DNA of 64,000 nucleotides from Heliocidaris erythrogramma. Its lineage: Eukaryota > Echinodermata > Echinoidea > Camarodonta > Echinometridae. This document shows, piece by piece, positions 15,101 to 23,525 of this stretch; position 1 is the first letter of the stretch, and every line of letters starts with the position of its first letter. The notes below the pieces were generated by a model, which searched no databases, had not been told where the DNA came from, and saw only the letters and a program-made list of their open reading frames with translations. The position numbers and the translations under genes were made by a program. Location: assembly GCA_025617745.1 (NCBI GenBank), contig CM046858.1, positions 47,505,197-47,569,196 on the forward strand, read 5' to 3'.

Positions 15101-18100
15101 TTAGGAGTATGAAGGAAATAAGGATAACATGGAGGTGCGCACCAAACTACCAAACTCCCAGTTAGGTTACGCGCAAGCCCTTATCTTGGAGAGCGCGTAC
15201 TGGTGCATCGAGTAGTCTACTCACGAGTCGCTTTTACGCTTATAGAGAGTGTAATTAAACTTGCAATACCTCTTTATAAAAGTAATATTTGAAGCCCATA
15301 TTTTGAATATAATGACATGGAACCTCTAACATACAGAGCAAAATATTTTTTATATATATTTTAATCTTTTTCTACGTCTCCCTTTTATTCTCTTTCTACA
15401 TAATACACGACTCAAGATTCAACTACAGTGTCTATGCAGTCCACTTTCTAGTCTAAAAGATGAACGATGTACATGCAGACTAGTAATATAAAGTAAATAA
15501 GCACACTACAAATGGATCTAAGTATGAAAGTGATTTCTATGAAGGCCTCTATAAATGCCCCTCTGACGTGTTATTGTAATAGCATTTTACTTGTCCTGTT
15601 TGTACAGTATGAGATATTTTAATAAAACGAAGGAGTCTTTAATATTCCTTGTCATTTTCTTTTTGCAGCTCTAAACAAGTGTTCCTTAATCTGGGAAACA
15701 CATATCTAATTACATGTGATAACCCAATACTACAGTGATATATGAAGAGAGAGAGTCAGTATAATAGCACCTGCTATTTCCTGAACTATCTTTCCAAACA
15801 CTGTACTATTCACACATCTTCATGAGACGCATGCAAGCAGTGTCATTTATACACTTCTGCCAGCTGGAAGCTTGTGTTGCTAAGGAAGCCTATCTGGTTG
15901 CTATGGATGCAATGATACTAAAGTACCTAGCATTTCAATTGACCTTATAAGTGCATAGTATACAGGGTGCTTTTAAGAGGGAGATGAACAAATCTGGTAA
16001 TGCACTGGCTACACTCACTATCAGGTTCATGCTTTTTACAAACTATATATCTAATCTATCTGGTGCAAGTCTCTCATCAAGTTATTCCTGCTGCTGTACA
16101 CTTGTGTCTTCAGCTTCTTTGCAAATATGGACAAGATACACTTTTTCCATTTAAGTTTATAAATTTCATGAATTATCCAAAAGAAGTTTCAACTTTTTTA
16201 GGAATTTGAACACTTTCCTTTAAATTTCATCCAAAGAAATCAATATTAAAGAACATACATAAGCTAAGACCCTTCATACAGTGTACATGAACTTATATTG
16301 CACAATTTGACACTTTGTATGGGGCTGTCTCAAATTCATATCATAATTGATGAATATGCTAAGGGTATACACATACATGTATTATGTCCATGTCAATGAA
16401 AATAGGCCTCATGAGAAACGATAAGTGAAATTAGCTATTAAGAAAATGGGCATAAAGAGCAGTGATGAATTCCTCGCCCATTAAAATGTGAATGAAAATA
16501 ATTAATAATTGAATGCCATGAAAGGGTTATTTCTTTCGAGTCCATTAATATAGCCAAGCTCTATTAAACAAATACGGTTGGTTGACATTTGGATAATAGC
16601 ATAAAGTATGGGGAAAAAGCTAATCATACTGGGTGTTAAAGAGTATAAAAAATATAGCTGAACACTTGGAATATAATGTGTTTTATTTCTTTTTGCATGC
16701 ATGCATTAAGCAATGCAATGACTAGTAGAGAGTAGAACATACATGACGTCTGTTTCTGACATGATCACTAGTGTGCGTGTGTTGGTCTCCTGGCTGGAGT
16801 GATATAGAGACACGACCAGCTCTTTGTGCCCCTTGACCCTGCATGACAGGGGTGAAAGGTCAGTACATTCGGGAGAACTACATAACAAGATTCACTAATA
16901 TCTAGCATCCATATAATGACACTGGGGCACAAAATATTACATTATTGACACAATGTTTCAAAATGACACAAAGAAAAAAATATGCAACAAGCAACATCTA
17001 TAATATGGTATAGAAAATAACTCTTTTTTTTTAATACAATGTACATGTAGTATGTTGTAATTAACAAAAAAGAGGGGATTAACATGTTTAAGGGGGCTAC
17101 AATGTACAATTTCTGTCTGTAGTATTCCTAATGCTAGGAACAGTTACGATGAAACCTTTTGGAAATTGCAGTGGATCTGAAAAGCAATAGAGAAGTCAAT
17201 ATTCTCAAAGTAATATAATTTTCCTACTAAATTAAGTTCCCTATAATCCACTTAAAACAACAAGTATATTAACAATTTTGGGATATCAGATCAGTTTGGA
17301 AGTACAGTTTGGAGACTGCTCAAATATTGACTGTCTTAATAATAAAAGACCCACTGCTTGTATCAATCAGTTAATGGTTGCCAAATGAAAAATGTCTATT
17401 GACTATAAAGTCTACAGTACATGTAACCGTACACCTTGGGGGGCCAAACAATGGTGCCAAACAATGGTGTCTAACAAACAGGTCAATATTTGAACCTTGA
17501 TCAAGTCTGAAAAGTAACCAATACAAAAAAGATTTCTTGGATGTGCAACAGATACATTGTACATGAACATGTAAATAGACCCTCGTCCTTTGACAATTTG
17601 AGAACTGAAATAAGAGGCACGATATATCCCCCCCCAAAAAAAAAAAAAACAAACAAACAAACAAACTTCCCAATCTTTCTCTCTCTCTCTCCCCCTTCTC
17701 CCCCTTCTCTTTTGCTACTCCCACCTCACCCTTTCTTCATCTTCATATCTCTAAATCCCTTTACTTTCTATACTTCTTCAATATGACCAATACTCAAAGG
17801 TTTTGGGGGTCTTTTTTCAGGACAATATGAGGTCGAGGGGGTCCATTTCTCCCCACCACTCTTCAATTCAGAATATTAAAATTGGTACTGTAGGTATTGA
17901 TTCCATTACTCTCTTCTTTTTTTTTTTTTAAACAGTACATGGACATCACAAACAAGAATGCACTAAAACAAAGCAAACAATGCAAATACAAATACATTGA
18001 ATCATCAGTAACATTATTTTCACATTCTCTGTATCTACATGTACATGTAAATTGTTAGATCGGAAAAAAAAAGGGGGGTGACGCAAACAAACAAGTGCCC

Positions 18101-20250
18101 AACCTTGACTGTGAGAGGATTCAACTTACCGGCCCTTTATTGGCATGCTGATAGCAAACGAAACACAAGAATTAATAATTATGTACATTTATCATAATTT
18201 TCTTTCATGTACATGTACATGTAGGGCCTACCGCTAAAAAGTGGCCTACTGCAATTTAAAAAAACAACATGAATGTAGCTTGAAATATTAAATGATACCA
18301 TTATTAAAAATAGTCATTCGGATAAGTGACCTACAAAAATAGTTTGACTCTTTTGCTCAAGTAGAATATATATTGCATCAAATGTCTACAAGATGTCTTA
18401 TGACTTATACATGTAAATGTTCAATATCGTCTGCTGAAAGTTTGGTAAAACTAAAACAAGTTAAACTTTTGCAAAAAGTCAATGCCACTGTGGATATCAA
18501 AAGGCAATAAAGGCTATATTCCAAACTGTTAAGAATAAAGTAATAAATAATAAATAAAGAAACAAAGTTTAGTTTTTGTTTGTTTTTGTTTTTTGTTTTC
18601 CTACCATACTCACAGGTGGTCCTGCTCCCCTGCGTGCTGGAGCTGCACCAGGCTTCTTTTTATCCTGCTTAGTGTCTGCATCTTTCTCAGCTGTGGCAAA
18701 AATAAAGATAATTCTAACGTTAGTCAGTAGAATTTGCTTGAACTCTTTTTATCACAAAATTAAGAACAGTTATATACTCTATTATTACTTTGCATTGTTC
18801 TTCATAATAAATTTTAAATATATTTCAGATCAACCTCTTTTCCTAGAACCAAATGGGACCACTCCATTAAGTTATTCACTAACATCCCCCCCCCCCCCAT
18901 AATGCAGAGTGAAATGTTAGATCTAACTTAACATTTGCTGCAAGGAAATTGTCACAAAAATCTGATATCTAGGAAAGTAGTTGTATTTTTGTAATGTAGC
19001 TTATTGATAAAGATTTTAATTTTTCACTGGTAAAAGTTAAAAGTTATATTTCCACCAGTCAAAATTTACAAGGTGTAACTGTTATTAAGAGTTAAGTTAT
19101 ATTTTTCAATCAAAGACGAAGACCCAAGTCAAGACATCACAAATCCAAAAACAGCAATCAACTGTGAACATTAAAAAGATTAAGTTACAATGTCATCAGA
19201 CATCAACTCAAATTAACACTACAGCTGACATTTCTGTCATCAGAAACTTTAACTTTGATATACAGCCCTGGAAAAAATGATTAGACCAAGCTTCTGTAAT
19301 AAGGGTACCGATCAGGGGCGGATCCAGGATTTAGTATGGGGGGGGGGGGGGCACACAAATGCAGTAGTTTTGGAAAAGGTAGGCCTAGACCCATATTTTT
19401 GGGGTCTTGACAGCTTCTCCAAAAGTCGCTCAGCTGCGGGGAGGGTCACAATCGAGAAAATGGCGGATCATCTATGTGTACCCCTCCCCCCGGATCCGCC
19501 AATGGTAATATGCATACAAAATTATAAAACTGATTTGTCTTTGTATTGCAATGAATGAATACCAAATTCCTGCAATTATATGATGGGGGGACCTAAAGCT
19601 ACGCACTTTGTTTTCAGCAGCTAAAAGGTCACAAATCACTGGCTTGTCACCAATTTCATTCCATATCCTGATTCTGGATATTCTAAAGTTGATTTGTGGA
19701 GAAAATTACGATGGGTGAATGTCAATAATGCACGTTTTCAGGTCGATATCAATGCCGATGTCAAATTTTGTTCTTAAAAATGAAGGGGTCCTAAAGCTAC
19801 GCACACGCAATAAATGAATGCAAATCTTGATATTCAATTGACTGTGTGTATCGCGTGTGTGTTTTAGCCCGATTTGAACGCGTTGCATTGCGCGTGTATG
19901 TGATTTGTATGGTGCGTAGCTTTAGGACCCGCGTAGCTTTAGGACCCCTTGCCATACCATTCTTCCCCCAATAATGAAATCTAAAGACTTATTTCTATCA
20001 TCTATGATCTTTCGCCAAATATAATGACTCTGGTCTCTGTACAGACTAGATCTATCTCGCTTTTATTTCACCTCCATGAATATTATTGCCTTTTACAATG
20101 GGGTTAACTTGTATTCTACTCACGTTTAGTAGTGGTAATCAGAGGAGGCGCAACTTCTTGGTCTGGTTTGGGAGAATCAGCCTTATTTGCCTCCTTTTCA
20201 CTCGGCCCTCCATCTGCGGCAGTAGTAGCCGCCTGTTCGGTGTCTGCCAT
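1..20250 (-). CDS. DNAH5/DNAH8: Axonemal outer-arm dynein heavy chain (DNAH5/DNAH8 type), N-terminal part, 19 exons
   Basis: Motor heavy chain of ciliary and flagellar outer dynein arms; only the tail-encoding 5' part is in the window. Coding exons on the minus strand: 20124-20250, 18614-18690, 18130-18147, 13854-13946, 13178-13210, 12473-12689, 11586-11770, 10793-10973, 8733-8992, 8101-8199, 6990-7171, 5813-5932, 4875-5076, 4032-4127, 2941-3204, 2523-2588, 1973-2202, 1161-1312 and 1-147. All have AG/GT borders and compatible phases, giving about 916 residues without a stop. The product aligns by eye with human DNAH5 through the DHC_N1 tail: [63 protein letters not shown] and [16 protein letters not shown]. 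The AAA motor, about 3,700 residues in the family, lies beyond position 1. The first ~105 residues are a charged Glu/Lys/Ala/Pro-rich extension, more like DNAH8 than DNAH5 in style. DNAH5 versus DNAH8 cannot be settled here. Confidence 0.93.
622..808. repeat. Inverted-repeat MITE, family A copy 1
   Basis: Begins AAAGAGGTTTA followed by TTAAACCTCCATAAGCG and ends TTTTGTGAATTCAGGCC. It shares its ends and body layout with the better copy at 25296-25507. Lies in a dynein intron. Confidence 0.55.
1161..1312 (-). CDS. DNAH5/DNAH8: Dynein heavy chain exon 18
   Basis: Residues 817-867, including [20 protein letters not shown], conserved across axonemal heavy chains. Donor GTGAGT. Confidence 0.95.
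1672..1913. repeat. Inverted-repeat element, ~35-bp arms
   Basis: The left arm has CTTACGGTTCACTATGTGG and GTTAGTCCTGAAAA. The right arm is its reverse complement (TTTTCAGGACTAACCACATG). A non-coding C/T-rich stretch lies between; no transposase. Confidence 0.65.
1973..2202 (-). CDS. DNAH5/DNAH8: Dynein heavy chain exon 17
   Basis: Residues 741-816: [20 protein letters not shown] and [16 protein letters not shown]. Donor GTAAGT, phase 2 out. Confidence 0.95.
2523..2588 (-). CDS. DNAH5/DNAH8: Dynein heavy chain exon 16
   Basis: Residues 719-740, [15 protein letters not shown], equivalent to DNAH5 'IRSYNRMAKVLLEFE'. Too short to be obvious without its neighbours. Confidence 0.93.
2941..3204 (-). 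CDS. DNAH5/DNAH8: Dynein heavy chain exon 15
   Basis: Residues 631-718. Contains [20 protein letters not shown], a hallmark of axonemal dynein tails. Confidence 0.96.
3262..3400. repeat. MITE family B copy 1 (GGGGAGCGTTTCATCAAG ends)
   Basis: About 139-bp palindromic element: GGGGAGCGTTTCATCAAG at one end, CTTGATGAAACGCT at the other, with ATTGGCTGAGAGCAAATTTG inside. Other copies: 34612-34750, 38536-38675, 38737-38875, 41363-41500. Confidence 0.8.
3461..3606. repeat. Palindromic MITE (GGCCCGTTGCACA ends)
   Basis: GGGCCCGTTGCACAGAACTT at the left pairs with GCAAGTTTTGTGCAACAGGC at the right. The interior also folds back (AATCAAACACAAG / GTTTGATTTTCC). Non-autonomous. Confidence 0.65.
3648..3828. 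repeat. MITE with GTACAGCGGAAACT ends
   Basis: GTACAGCGGAAACTCACTAT at the left is matched by AGTTTCCACTGTAC at the right; the interior repeats TTATATCA-type words. Dynein intron. Confidence 0.55.
4032..4127 (-). CDS. DNAH5/DNAH8: Dynein heavy chain exon 14
   Basis: Residues 599-630, starting [16 protein letters not shown]. Phase 0 on both sides; donor GTAAGG. Confidence 0.93.
4514..4655. repeat. T/A-rich simple repeat ending in a G run
   Basis: ATT and TTTA microsatellite stretches, then about 15 G in a row, in a dynein intron. No coding content. Confidence 0.8.
4875..5076 (-). CDS. DNAH5/DNAH8: Dynein heavy chain exon 13
   Basis: Residues 531-598, with [15 protein letters not shown] and [20 protein letters not shown], conserved in the DNAH5/8 tail. 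Confidence 0.95.
5150..5302 (-). repeat. tRNA-derived SINE remnant
   Basis: On the minus strand an RNA polymerase III A-box-like TGGTTTAGTGGTAGAGCA is followed by a decayed B-box-like GTTTGAAATC and a body with GGCATTAATCCTCATTACC. The A-B spacing is too short, which suggests that the anticodon arm was deleted. Sea urchins carry tRNA-derived SINEs (SURF1), but membership cannot be confirmed here. The 3' end is uncertain. Confidence 0.5.
5813..5932 (-). CDS. DNAH5/DNAH8: Dynein heavy chain exon 12
   Basis: Residues 491-530. [18 protein letters not shown] corresponds to the DNAH5 'KQEYQLCFHKTKQKLK' stretch. Donor GTGAGA. Confidence 0.93.
6050..6306. repeat. MITE with CAGGGT ends
   Basis: CAGGGTACCCACAG at the left and GTGTGAACCCTG at the right, enclosing decayed repeats of TTTCCATGACTT. 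CAG...CTG ends are common for hAT-type elements; the family is inferred only. Confidence 0.55.
6640..6926. repeat. TTAA-bounded element, family C copy 1
   Basis: Starts TTAAAGGGATACGCCA and ends TATACCTTTAA. A related copy in inverse orientation is at 57068-57368. TTAA at both borders fits a TTAA target duplication (piggyBac or Kolobok type); the interior is non-coding. Confidence 0.7.
6990..7171 (-). CDS. DNAH5/DNAH8: Dynein heavy chain exon 11
   Basis: Residues 431-490. [18 protein letters not shown] is nearly identical to DNAH5. The donor, GTAAAC, is non-consensus after +4. Confidence 0.95.
7245..7386. repeat. MITE with CAGGGATGCCACTT ends
   Basis: Perfect terminal inverted repeat CAGGGATGCCACTT / AAGTGGCATCCCTG around a 110-bp A/T-rich middle. 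Dynein intron. Confidence 0.75.
7418..7679. repeat. MITE with TATACACCATA ends
   Basis: TATACACCATAAATTTTCGC at the left matches TTTGCGAAA and TATATGGTGTATA at the right. Non-coding interior. Confidence 0.6.
8101..8199 (-). CDS. DNAH5/DNAH8: Dynein heavy chain exon 10
   Basis: Residues 398-430. [20 protein letters not shown] matches the DNAH5 '[19 protein letters not shown]' region. Phase 0 on both sides. Confidence 0.95.
8733..8992 (-). CDS. DNAH5/DNAH8: Dynein heavy chain exon 9
   Basis: Residues 311-397 with the strongly conserved [18 protein letters not shown] and [13 protein letters not shown] blocks of the DHC_N1 domain. Confidence 0.95.
9579..9736. repeat. Palindromic MITE (AATACATGGTTG ends)
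   Basis: AATACATGGTTGGGAGTGCG ... CGAACTCACAACCATGTATT, with an inner palindrome TCTGGCAACACAAAGGTTTT / AAAACCTGCGTGTTGCCAGA. Confidence 0.7.
9741..10097. repeat. MITE with GTTTTATAAAACGGGT ends
   Basis: GTTTTATAAAACGGGTC at the left is mirrored by GAACCCGTTTTATAA at the right, immediately adjacent to the preceding MITE. Confidence 0.55.
10177..10662. repeat. MITE with TTAACCCATTGCCTACGGG end
   Basis: Starts TTAACCCATTGCCTACGGGA and ends AATTCAGTAGTCAGCAGGTTAA. An internally deleted 86-bp version with the same ends is at 63734-63819. Confidence 0.6.
10793..10973 (-). CDS. DNAH5/DNAH8: Dynein heavy chain exon 8
   Basis: Residues 251-310, from [15 protein letters not shown] to [13 protein letters not shown]1 tail; donor GTAAGC, phase 1 out. 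Confidence 0.92.
11016..11370. repeat. Fold-back array of a TTCATAATTCCGAA motif, copy 1
   Basis: Many degenerate copies of GGTTCATAATTCCGAA in one orientation, then the complementary motif TTCGGAATTATGAACC in the other. Related arrays are at 22046-22645 and 23385-23525. Confidence 0.7.
11586..11770 (-). CDS. DNAH5/DNAH8: Dynein heavy chain exon 7
   Basis: Residues 189-250, including [17 protein letters not shown] and [12 protein letters not shown], matching the DNAH5 block around 'FFIRTDPSKAITPDNI'. The donor, GTAAAA, is weak. Confidence 0.92.
12015..12200. repeat. GTGGCC-containing dispersed repeat fragment
   Basis: AGGTGGCC is repeated several times, and the stretch ends AAGTCAAGCCCTG. 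A partial copy with GCCACTTGAGCATGAGAT is at 62345-62406. Boundaries uncertain. Confidence 0.35.
12473..12689 (-). CDS. DNAH5/DNAH8: Dynein heavy chain exon 6
   Basis: Residues 117-188. Contains [20 protein letters not shown], the conserved N-terminal block of DNAH5/8 tails. Ends in phase 1 with donor GTATGA. Confidence 0.9.
13178..13210 (-). CDS. DNAH5/DNAH8: Dynein heavy chain exon 5 (33 nt)
   Basis: Residues 106-116, [11 protein letters not shown]. They correspond to the 'ARHNYLF' stretch near the start of human DNAH5. Phase 0 on both sides, donor GTAAGT. Confidence 0.8.
13854..13946 (-). CDS. DNAH5/DNAH8: Dynein heavy chain exon 4
   Basis: Residues 75-105 form a charged, probably helical segment rich in Lys, Glu, Met and Ala that ends RDERKTA. 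Phase 0 on both sides; donor GTAAGA. Confidence 0.8.
14550..14596 (+). repeat. G-rich tract, possible G-quadruplex
   Basis: A run of about 18 G, then TAGGGTGGGGGTAGGGGGAG and GTGGGGGA on the plus strand. Several G-tracts separated by 1-2 bases fit the quadruplex pattern; structure is inferred. Confidence 0.6.
15001..15352. repeat. Non-autonomous element, family D, uninterrupted copy
   Basis: Begins AAAGTGTACCAATCACCTG. It resembles along its length the two flanks 32909-33177 and 35405-35508. The stretch GCAATACCTCTTTATA is the empty-site equivalent of the insertion there. The right end is diverged. Confidence 0.7.
18130..18147 (-). CDS. DNAH5/DNAH8: Dynein heavy chain exon 3 (18-nt microexon)
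   Basis: Eighteen bases encoding HANKGP between a good acceptor (TATCAG) and a consensus donor (GTAAGT). Phase 0 on both sides, so including or skipping it keeps the frame. Support is from splice signals only. Confidence 0.5.
18614..18690 (-). CDS. DNAH5/DNAH8: Dynein heavy chain exon 2
   Basis: Residues 43-68: a Lys/Asp-rich stretch, then [11 protein letters not shown]. Acceptor CAG and donor GTGAGT; phases 1 in, 0 out. Confidence 0.75.
19315..19505. repeat. GGCGGATCC-ended repeat with G run
   Basis: GGGGCGGATCCAGGATTTAG at the left and CCCCGGATCCGCCAATG at the right, with a 12-G run. Related ends occur near 56507 and 59227. hAT-like by end sequence only. Confidence 0.5.
19785..19949. repeat. 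MITE with GGGGTCCTAAAGCTACGCAC ends
   Basis: GGGGTCCTAAAGCTACGCAC at the left is mirrored by GTGCGTAGCTTTAGGACCC at the right, with an extra GCGTAGCTTTAGGACCCC end. A partial copy of the same word is at 19588. Confidence 0.65.
20124..20250 (-). CDS. DNAH5/DNAH8: Dynein heavy chain exon 1 (start codon)
   Basis: ATG at 20250 begins [15 protein letters not shown]; residues 1-42 plus one base, donor GTGAGT. It is the first ATG of an acidic, low-complexity Glu/Lys/Pro-rich N-terminus, and its phase (1) joins exon 2. The start is inferred because this extension is poorly conserved in the family. Confidence 0.75.
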
Positions 20251-20420
20251 ACTTGACAAACTTACAAAATCTAGCTATAGGTACCTAAACTAACGCATGA
20301 AAATGCATTATGTGTCTAAAAATATTGATCACAACTTCTTCCACTGTACTGCGATACGTTTCACAGATTCCAATGTTGTGTTAATGTTGACCTACGGTAA
20401 TTCGACAAAGTCCTCGCCTG
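20251..20420 (-). promoter_or_regulatory. Upstream region of the dynein gene (5' UTR/promoter)
   Basis: Directly upstream of the dynein ATG. No clear TATA box is visible. On the plus strand GTTGACCTACGGTAAT near 20386 is a poor match to the RFX X-box typical of ciliary genes (imperfect right half, 4-base spacing). Confidence 0.35.
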
Positions 20421-20984
20421 TGCGGTCGGCCCCGGGTTACGCCGCAGACCGGTAGCTCACACGGCTAGCTAGCTGGAGCTATTATGCAAATTGATTGGGT
20501 CGATCAATCAAACTCGTAGATTCTTCCGCAGAACTTCGCACAATCTTTGACATTCAAATCTTGAAGGAGGATATTTTGATTTGCATAAATTTAAAAAATG
20601 GCTTTTAAATTGTATGTAAACACACTTTATAACAATTTTTATGGCTTTGTTTCATTAATCGAAAAGTTTTTTAAATATTAATTCAGTGTTATATTTTGCG
20701 CGTAGTACTCGAATTGACGAAGCAATGTATTATTCCGCAGAAAGTTGTCGGTCGTCATGGTTGCGAAGTACGCCAAGCGGCATGCGAGCTCGTAACAGGT
20801 GTAGCGGGATCGGACGGCACAACATTTTGTTCGACGGCGTTTAGTTGTAAGGTGCGTGCAGGGGCGGCAGAACCTTATTTTTTTCTTTTTCTTATTAATC
20901 TGACGAGGGGAAAAATTATAGGGGCACTTTTGTGAAAAGAACTGAAAGAGTGATGAGATCTTGAAAACCAATACCGTATACAGT
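20421..20984. other. Intergenic stretch upstream of dynein, no gene seen
   Basis: GC-rich to about 20470, then AT-rich. Short open frames here have no recognisable motif or splice context. Confidence 0.5.
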
Positions 20985-21570
20985 TCTTATTCATTCATTC
21001 ATTCTATTCTATTCTATTAATTCTATATTTCTTTCTTTTATTGATCCATTCATTTTCAAAATAATCATACAAAACCCGATATACATTGAAGATACATTTC
21101 TGATATGACGTATATGATAGGAGTGTATCGAGGGACAAGTTCTGAAAGATATGAAGGGGCAAATCCATGATAAGTCTTAAATGTAAGAAGAAGAATTTTG
21201 TAGGTGATGCGAGAAGAGATAGGAAGCCAGTGGATTTCTCGAAGAATAGGGGTGATATGAGAGGAACGAGGAACACAGGAAACAAGACGAGCGGCTGTAT
21301 TTTGGGCACGCTGAAGTTTCAAAGTCACTTTTTGAGGAAGGCCAAATAAAAGGGAATTACAAGAATCTAGCCTAGATGTAACAAAAGCATGAATAAGACG
21401 ATGGGCTGAATTCTGATCAAGAAACCTACGAGTTTGACCAATAATATTTTCCTAATAAATATAGGCAGATCTACAAATGGAATCAACATTCTGACACAAA
21501 CTTAACGAAGAATCCATGATAACTCCAAGATTGCGAGCTGTATTGATATATTCGAAATGGTTAACATTTC
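20985..21570 (-). pseudogene. LINE 3' fragment (CR1/L2-like), reverse transcriptase C-terminal region
   Basis: On the minus strand the fragment reads NLGVIMDSSLSLCQNVDSIC, a stop, then RRFLDQNSAHRLIHAFVTSR and LQRAQNTAARLV...HITPILREIHWLP...YKILLLTF. This is the post-polymerase region of CR1/L2/Rex-type LINEs. It is 5'-truncated, has an in-frame stop after AYIY, and the last coding part (usual WNSLP block) is deleted. It ends in a GAATA/GAAT microsatellite at 20985-21020, a typical LINE 3' tail. Not functional. Confidence 0.8.
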
Positions 21571-22045
21571 AGAACTACATGTATCAGAAATAAGAATACA
21601 TGTACAATGTATAGGTCTATATTATGAACAGAAGATACGGCATGTGGTAAATGACGTGGAGCGTACTGACTACCGGGGGGGGGGGGGGGCGGGGGGGGGG
21701 GGGTATAAATTAAAAAAGATGGGGTGGCCCGTGAGCGAGAGTCGGGTGTGTAATTTTTTTCGGGGGGAGGGGGTGGGGGTTGCAAGTATTGTACATTAGC
21801 ATTTGCTCTTCTCATTTTCCAAAGGAAAGGCATTTTATTTTTCACTAGTACCACATCTCAAAGGAATTGATGTCATAATATAATTACATATTGACATTCT
21901 ATAGTTCGGTATAGTTGTCAACAATGACAGCATATAGGTCTCACAAATAGATATATTTTGCATATTAACAGCACCTGTCTTTCTTGTCTTATTTCTTCAT
22001 TTATAGAGACACTAACGCATGTGCATCGTATATGCGCTCTAAGCG

Positions 22046-22645
22046 CTTTCGGAATTATGAATTCTTTTGCATTTTCGGAATTATATATTGTGTAGTATGC
22101 AACCTATCACATTTTTAGAACCGCTGCCACGCGGGGGGGGGGGGTATCGTTTTCCCAAAGATTCGTTTTTCGGAAGGTTCGTAATTCCGAAACACAAATT
22201 GGGGTTAAGGGGTAACTCCCCTTAGTATCATTTGAGAAATATCAATTAAGCAACATGATGTATTCATCCAGTCTTTAAAAATAATTCCGAAACACAAATT
22301 TCCCATAGCAGGGGGTTCATAATTCCGAAAATGACATATAGGGTTCATAATTCCGAATATATTTTGATGCATTACTCCGAAGGTTCGCAATTTCCGAAAA
22401 TGAAATACATGACTTGTATATAGGGTTCTTAACACCGAAAATGAAAAAGGGTTCATAATTCCGAAGGTTCGTAATTCCGGAAATGAAATAGAGCCCTAAA
22501 TTACTTTTCGGAATTAAAAACCTTGTAAAAATATGAATTCTTTTCAATTTTCGGAATTACGAACCGTCGGAGTAATGAACCTTCGGAAAAATGATCATTC
22601 GCCATTATGAACCTTCGTATGTCGTTTTTACAAAAACGACATGTA
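22046..22645. repeat. Fold-back array of a TTCATAATTCCGAA motif, copy 2
   Basis: At least ten degenerate copies of GGTTCATAATTCCGAAAATG, followed by inverted copies (TTTCGGAATTACGAACC). Largest of the three arrays. Confidence 0.75.
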
Positions 22646-23384
22646 ACCTGCCACGCAATCCTGCCTTCATTCATACTTAGGCCTATTCCATCCACTTTTA
22701 TTTTATTTCTTGTCAAATGAGGGACTTCCATAGGCTGGTCTTTAAATATATACTCTTTTCCACGGGCGTAATTATGCCAGATTTTTTTTCAACTGGGGGG
22801 GGGGGATGACCATTTATGGAGAACAAAGCCCCCCCCCCCTCCCCTAACGAAAAGAAGGAATGCACGGATCTACGCCAATGACTTTTTCCCCAAGAGACTG
22901 AAATGACACAGTAAAGAAAGAGAGTCAGAAAATATTACATGGAAAGAGATGTATGTCGGTATAATAAGGAGAGAGAGAGGGGGGAGTGGGATGCGAGAGA
23001 GCAAATAAAGAGGGAATAGAAATACAGAGATTGTTAAAGAGGGACAGAGCAATAAGAAAAGTCAGAGCCAGAGACAAATAAATATAGGCAAAGCAAGCAA
23101 AGATTCTAATATTAACACAACAAAAAAGTACCCTCCCCCTTAATCAAAATGGCGTAACTTTTTAACGAAAAGGTTTTGAGCAAAATAACTTGGCAAGAGT
23201 GTTCCTACACTAATATTGACTAATTTTTCTGTGAAAATGAGATTGATCCACTGAGTCATGCATGAGTGAGCAAACATTTAAGGCAAAATTGTCACTTTTC
23301 AAAAGTCGCATGGGTCATTTGGGGGATTCTGTGAAACGAGATTTTACCGAATTCGGTTTCTGGTGCATATTTATGTGTTGTTGT

Positions 23385-23525
23385 TGTTGTTTATTACCCA
23401 TCGGAATCATGAACCCCATTTGTTTTTCGGAATTATGAACCCCATTTTATTTTTGGAATCACGAACCTTCAGAAAAACTAATCGTCAAAAATACGAAGCT
23501 TCGGAAAAACGACATGTAACCAATA
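23385..23525. repeat. Fold-back array fragment, copy 3
   Basis: Inverted-orientation copies only: TTTTTCGGAATTATGAACCC, then TTTTTGGAATCACGAACC, ending AAAACGACATGTAACC like the ends of the other two arrays. Confidence 0.65.

Larger units (their letters stand above)
13947..18129. other. Dynein intron 3 (4.2 kb), no gene
   Basis: No exon with consistent frame and splice sites was found on either strand. Holds the G-rich tract at 14550-14596, the element copy at 15001-15352, CT-rich simple sequence at 17670-17720 and AT-rich unique DNA. Confidence 0.6.

Noticed and set aside
20386-20401. RFX X-box in the dynein promoter
   Set aside because: Only a partial match (right half GGTAAT, 4-base spacing); noted in the promoter entry but not claimed as a site.
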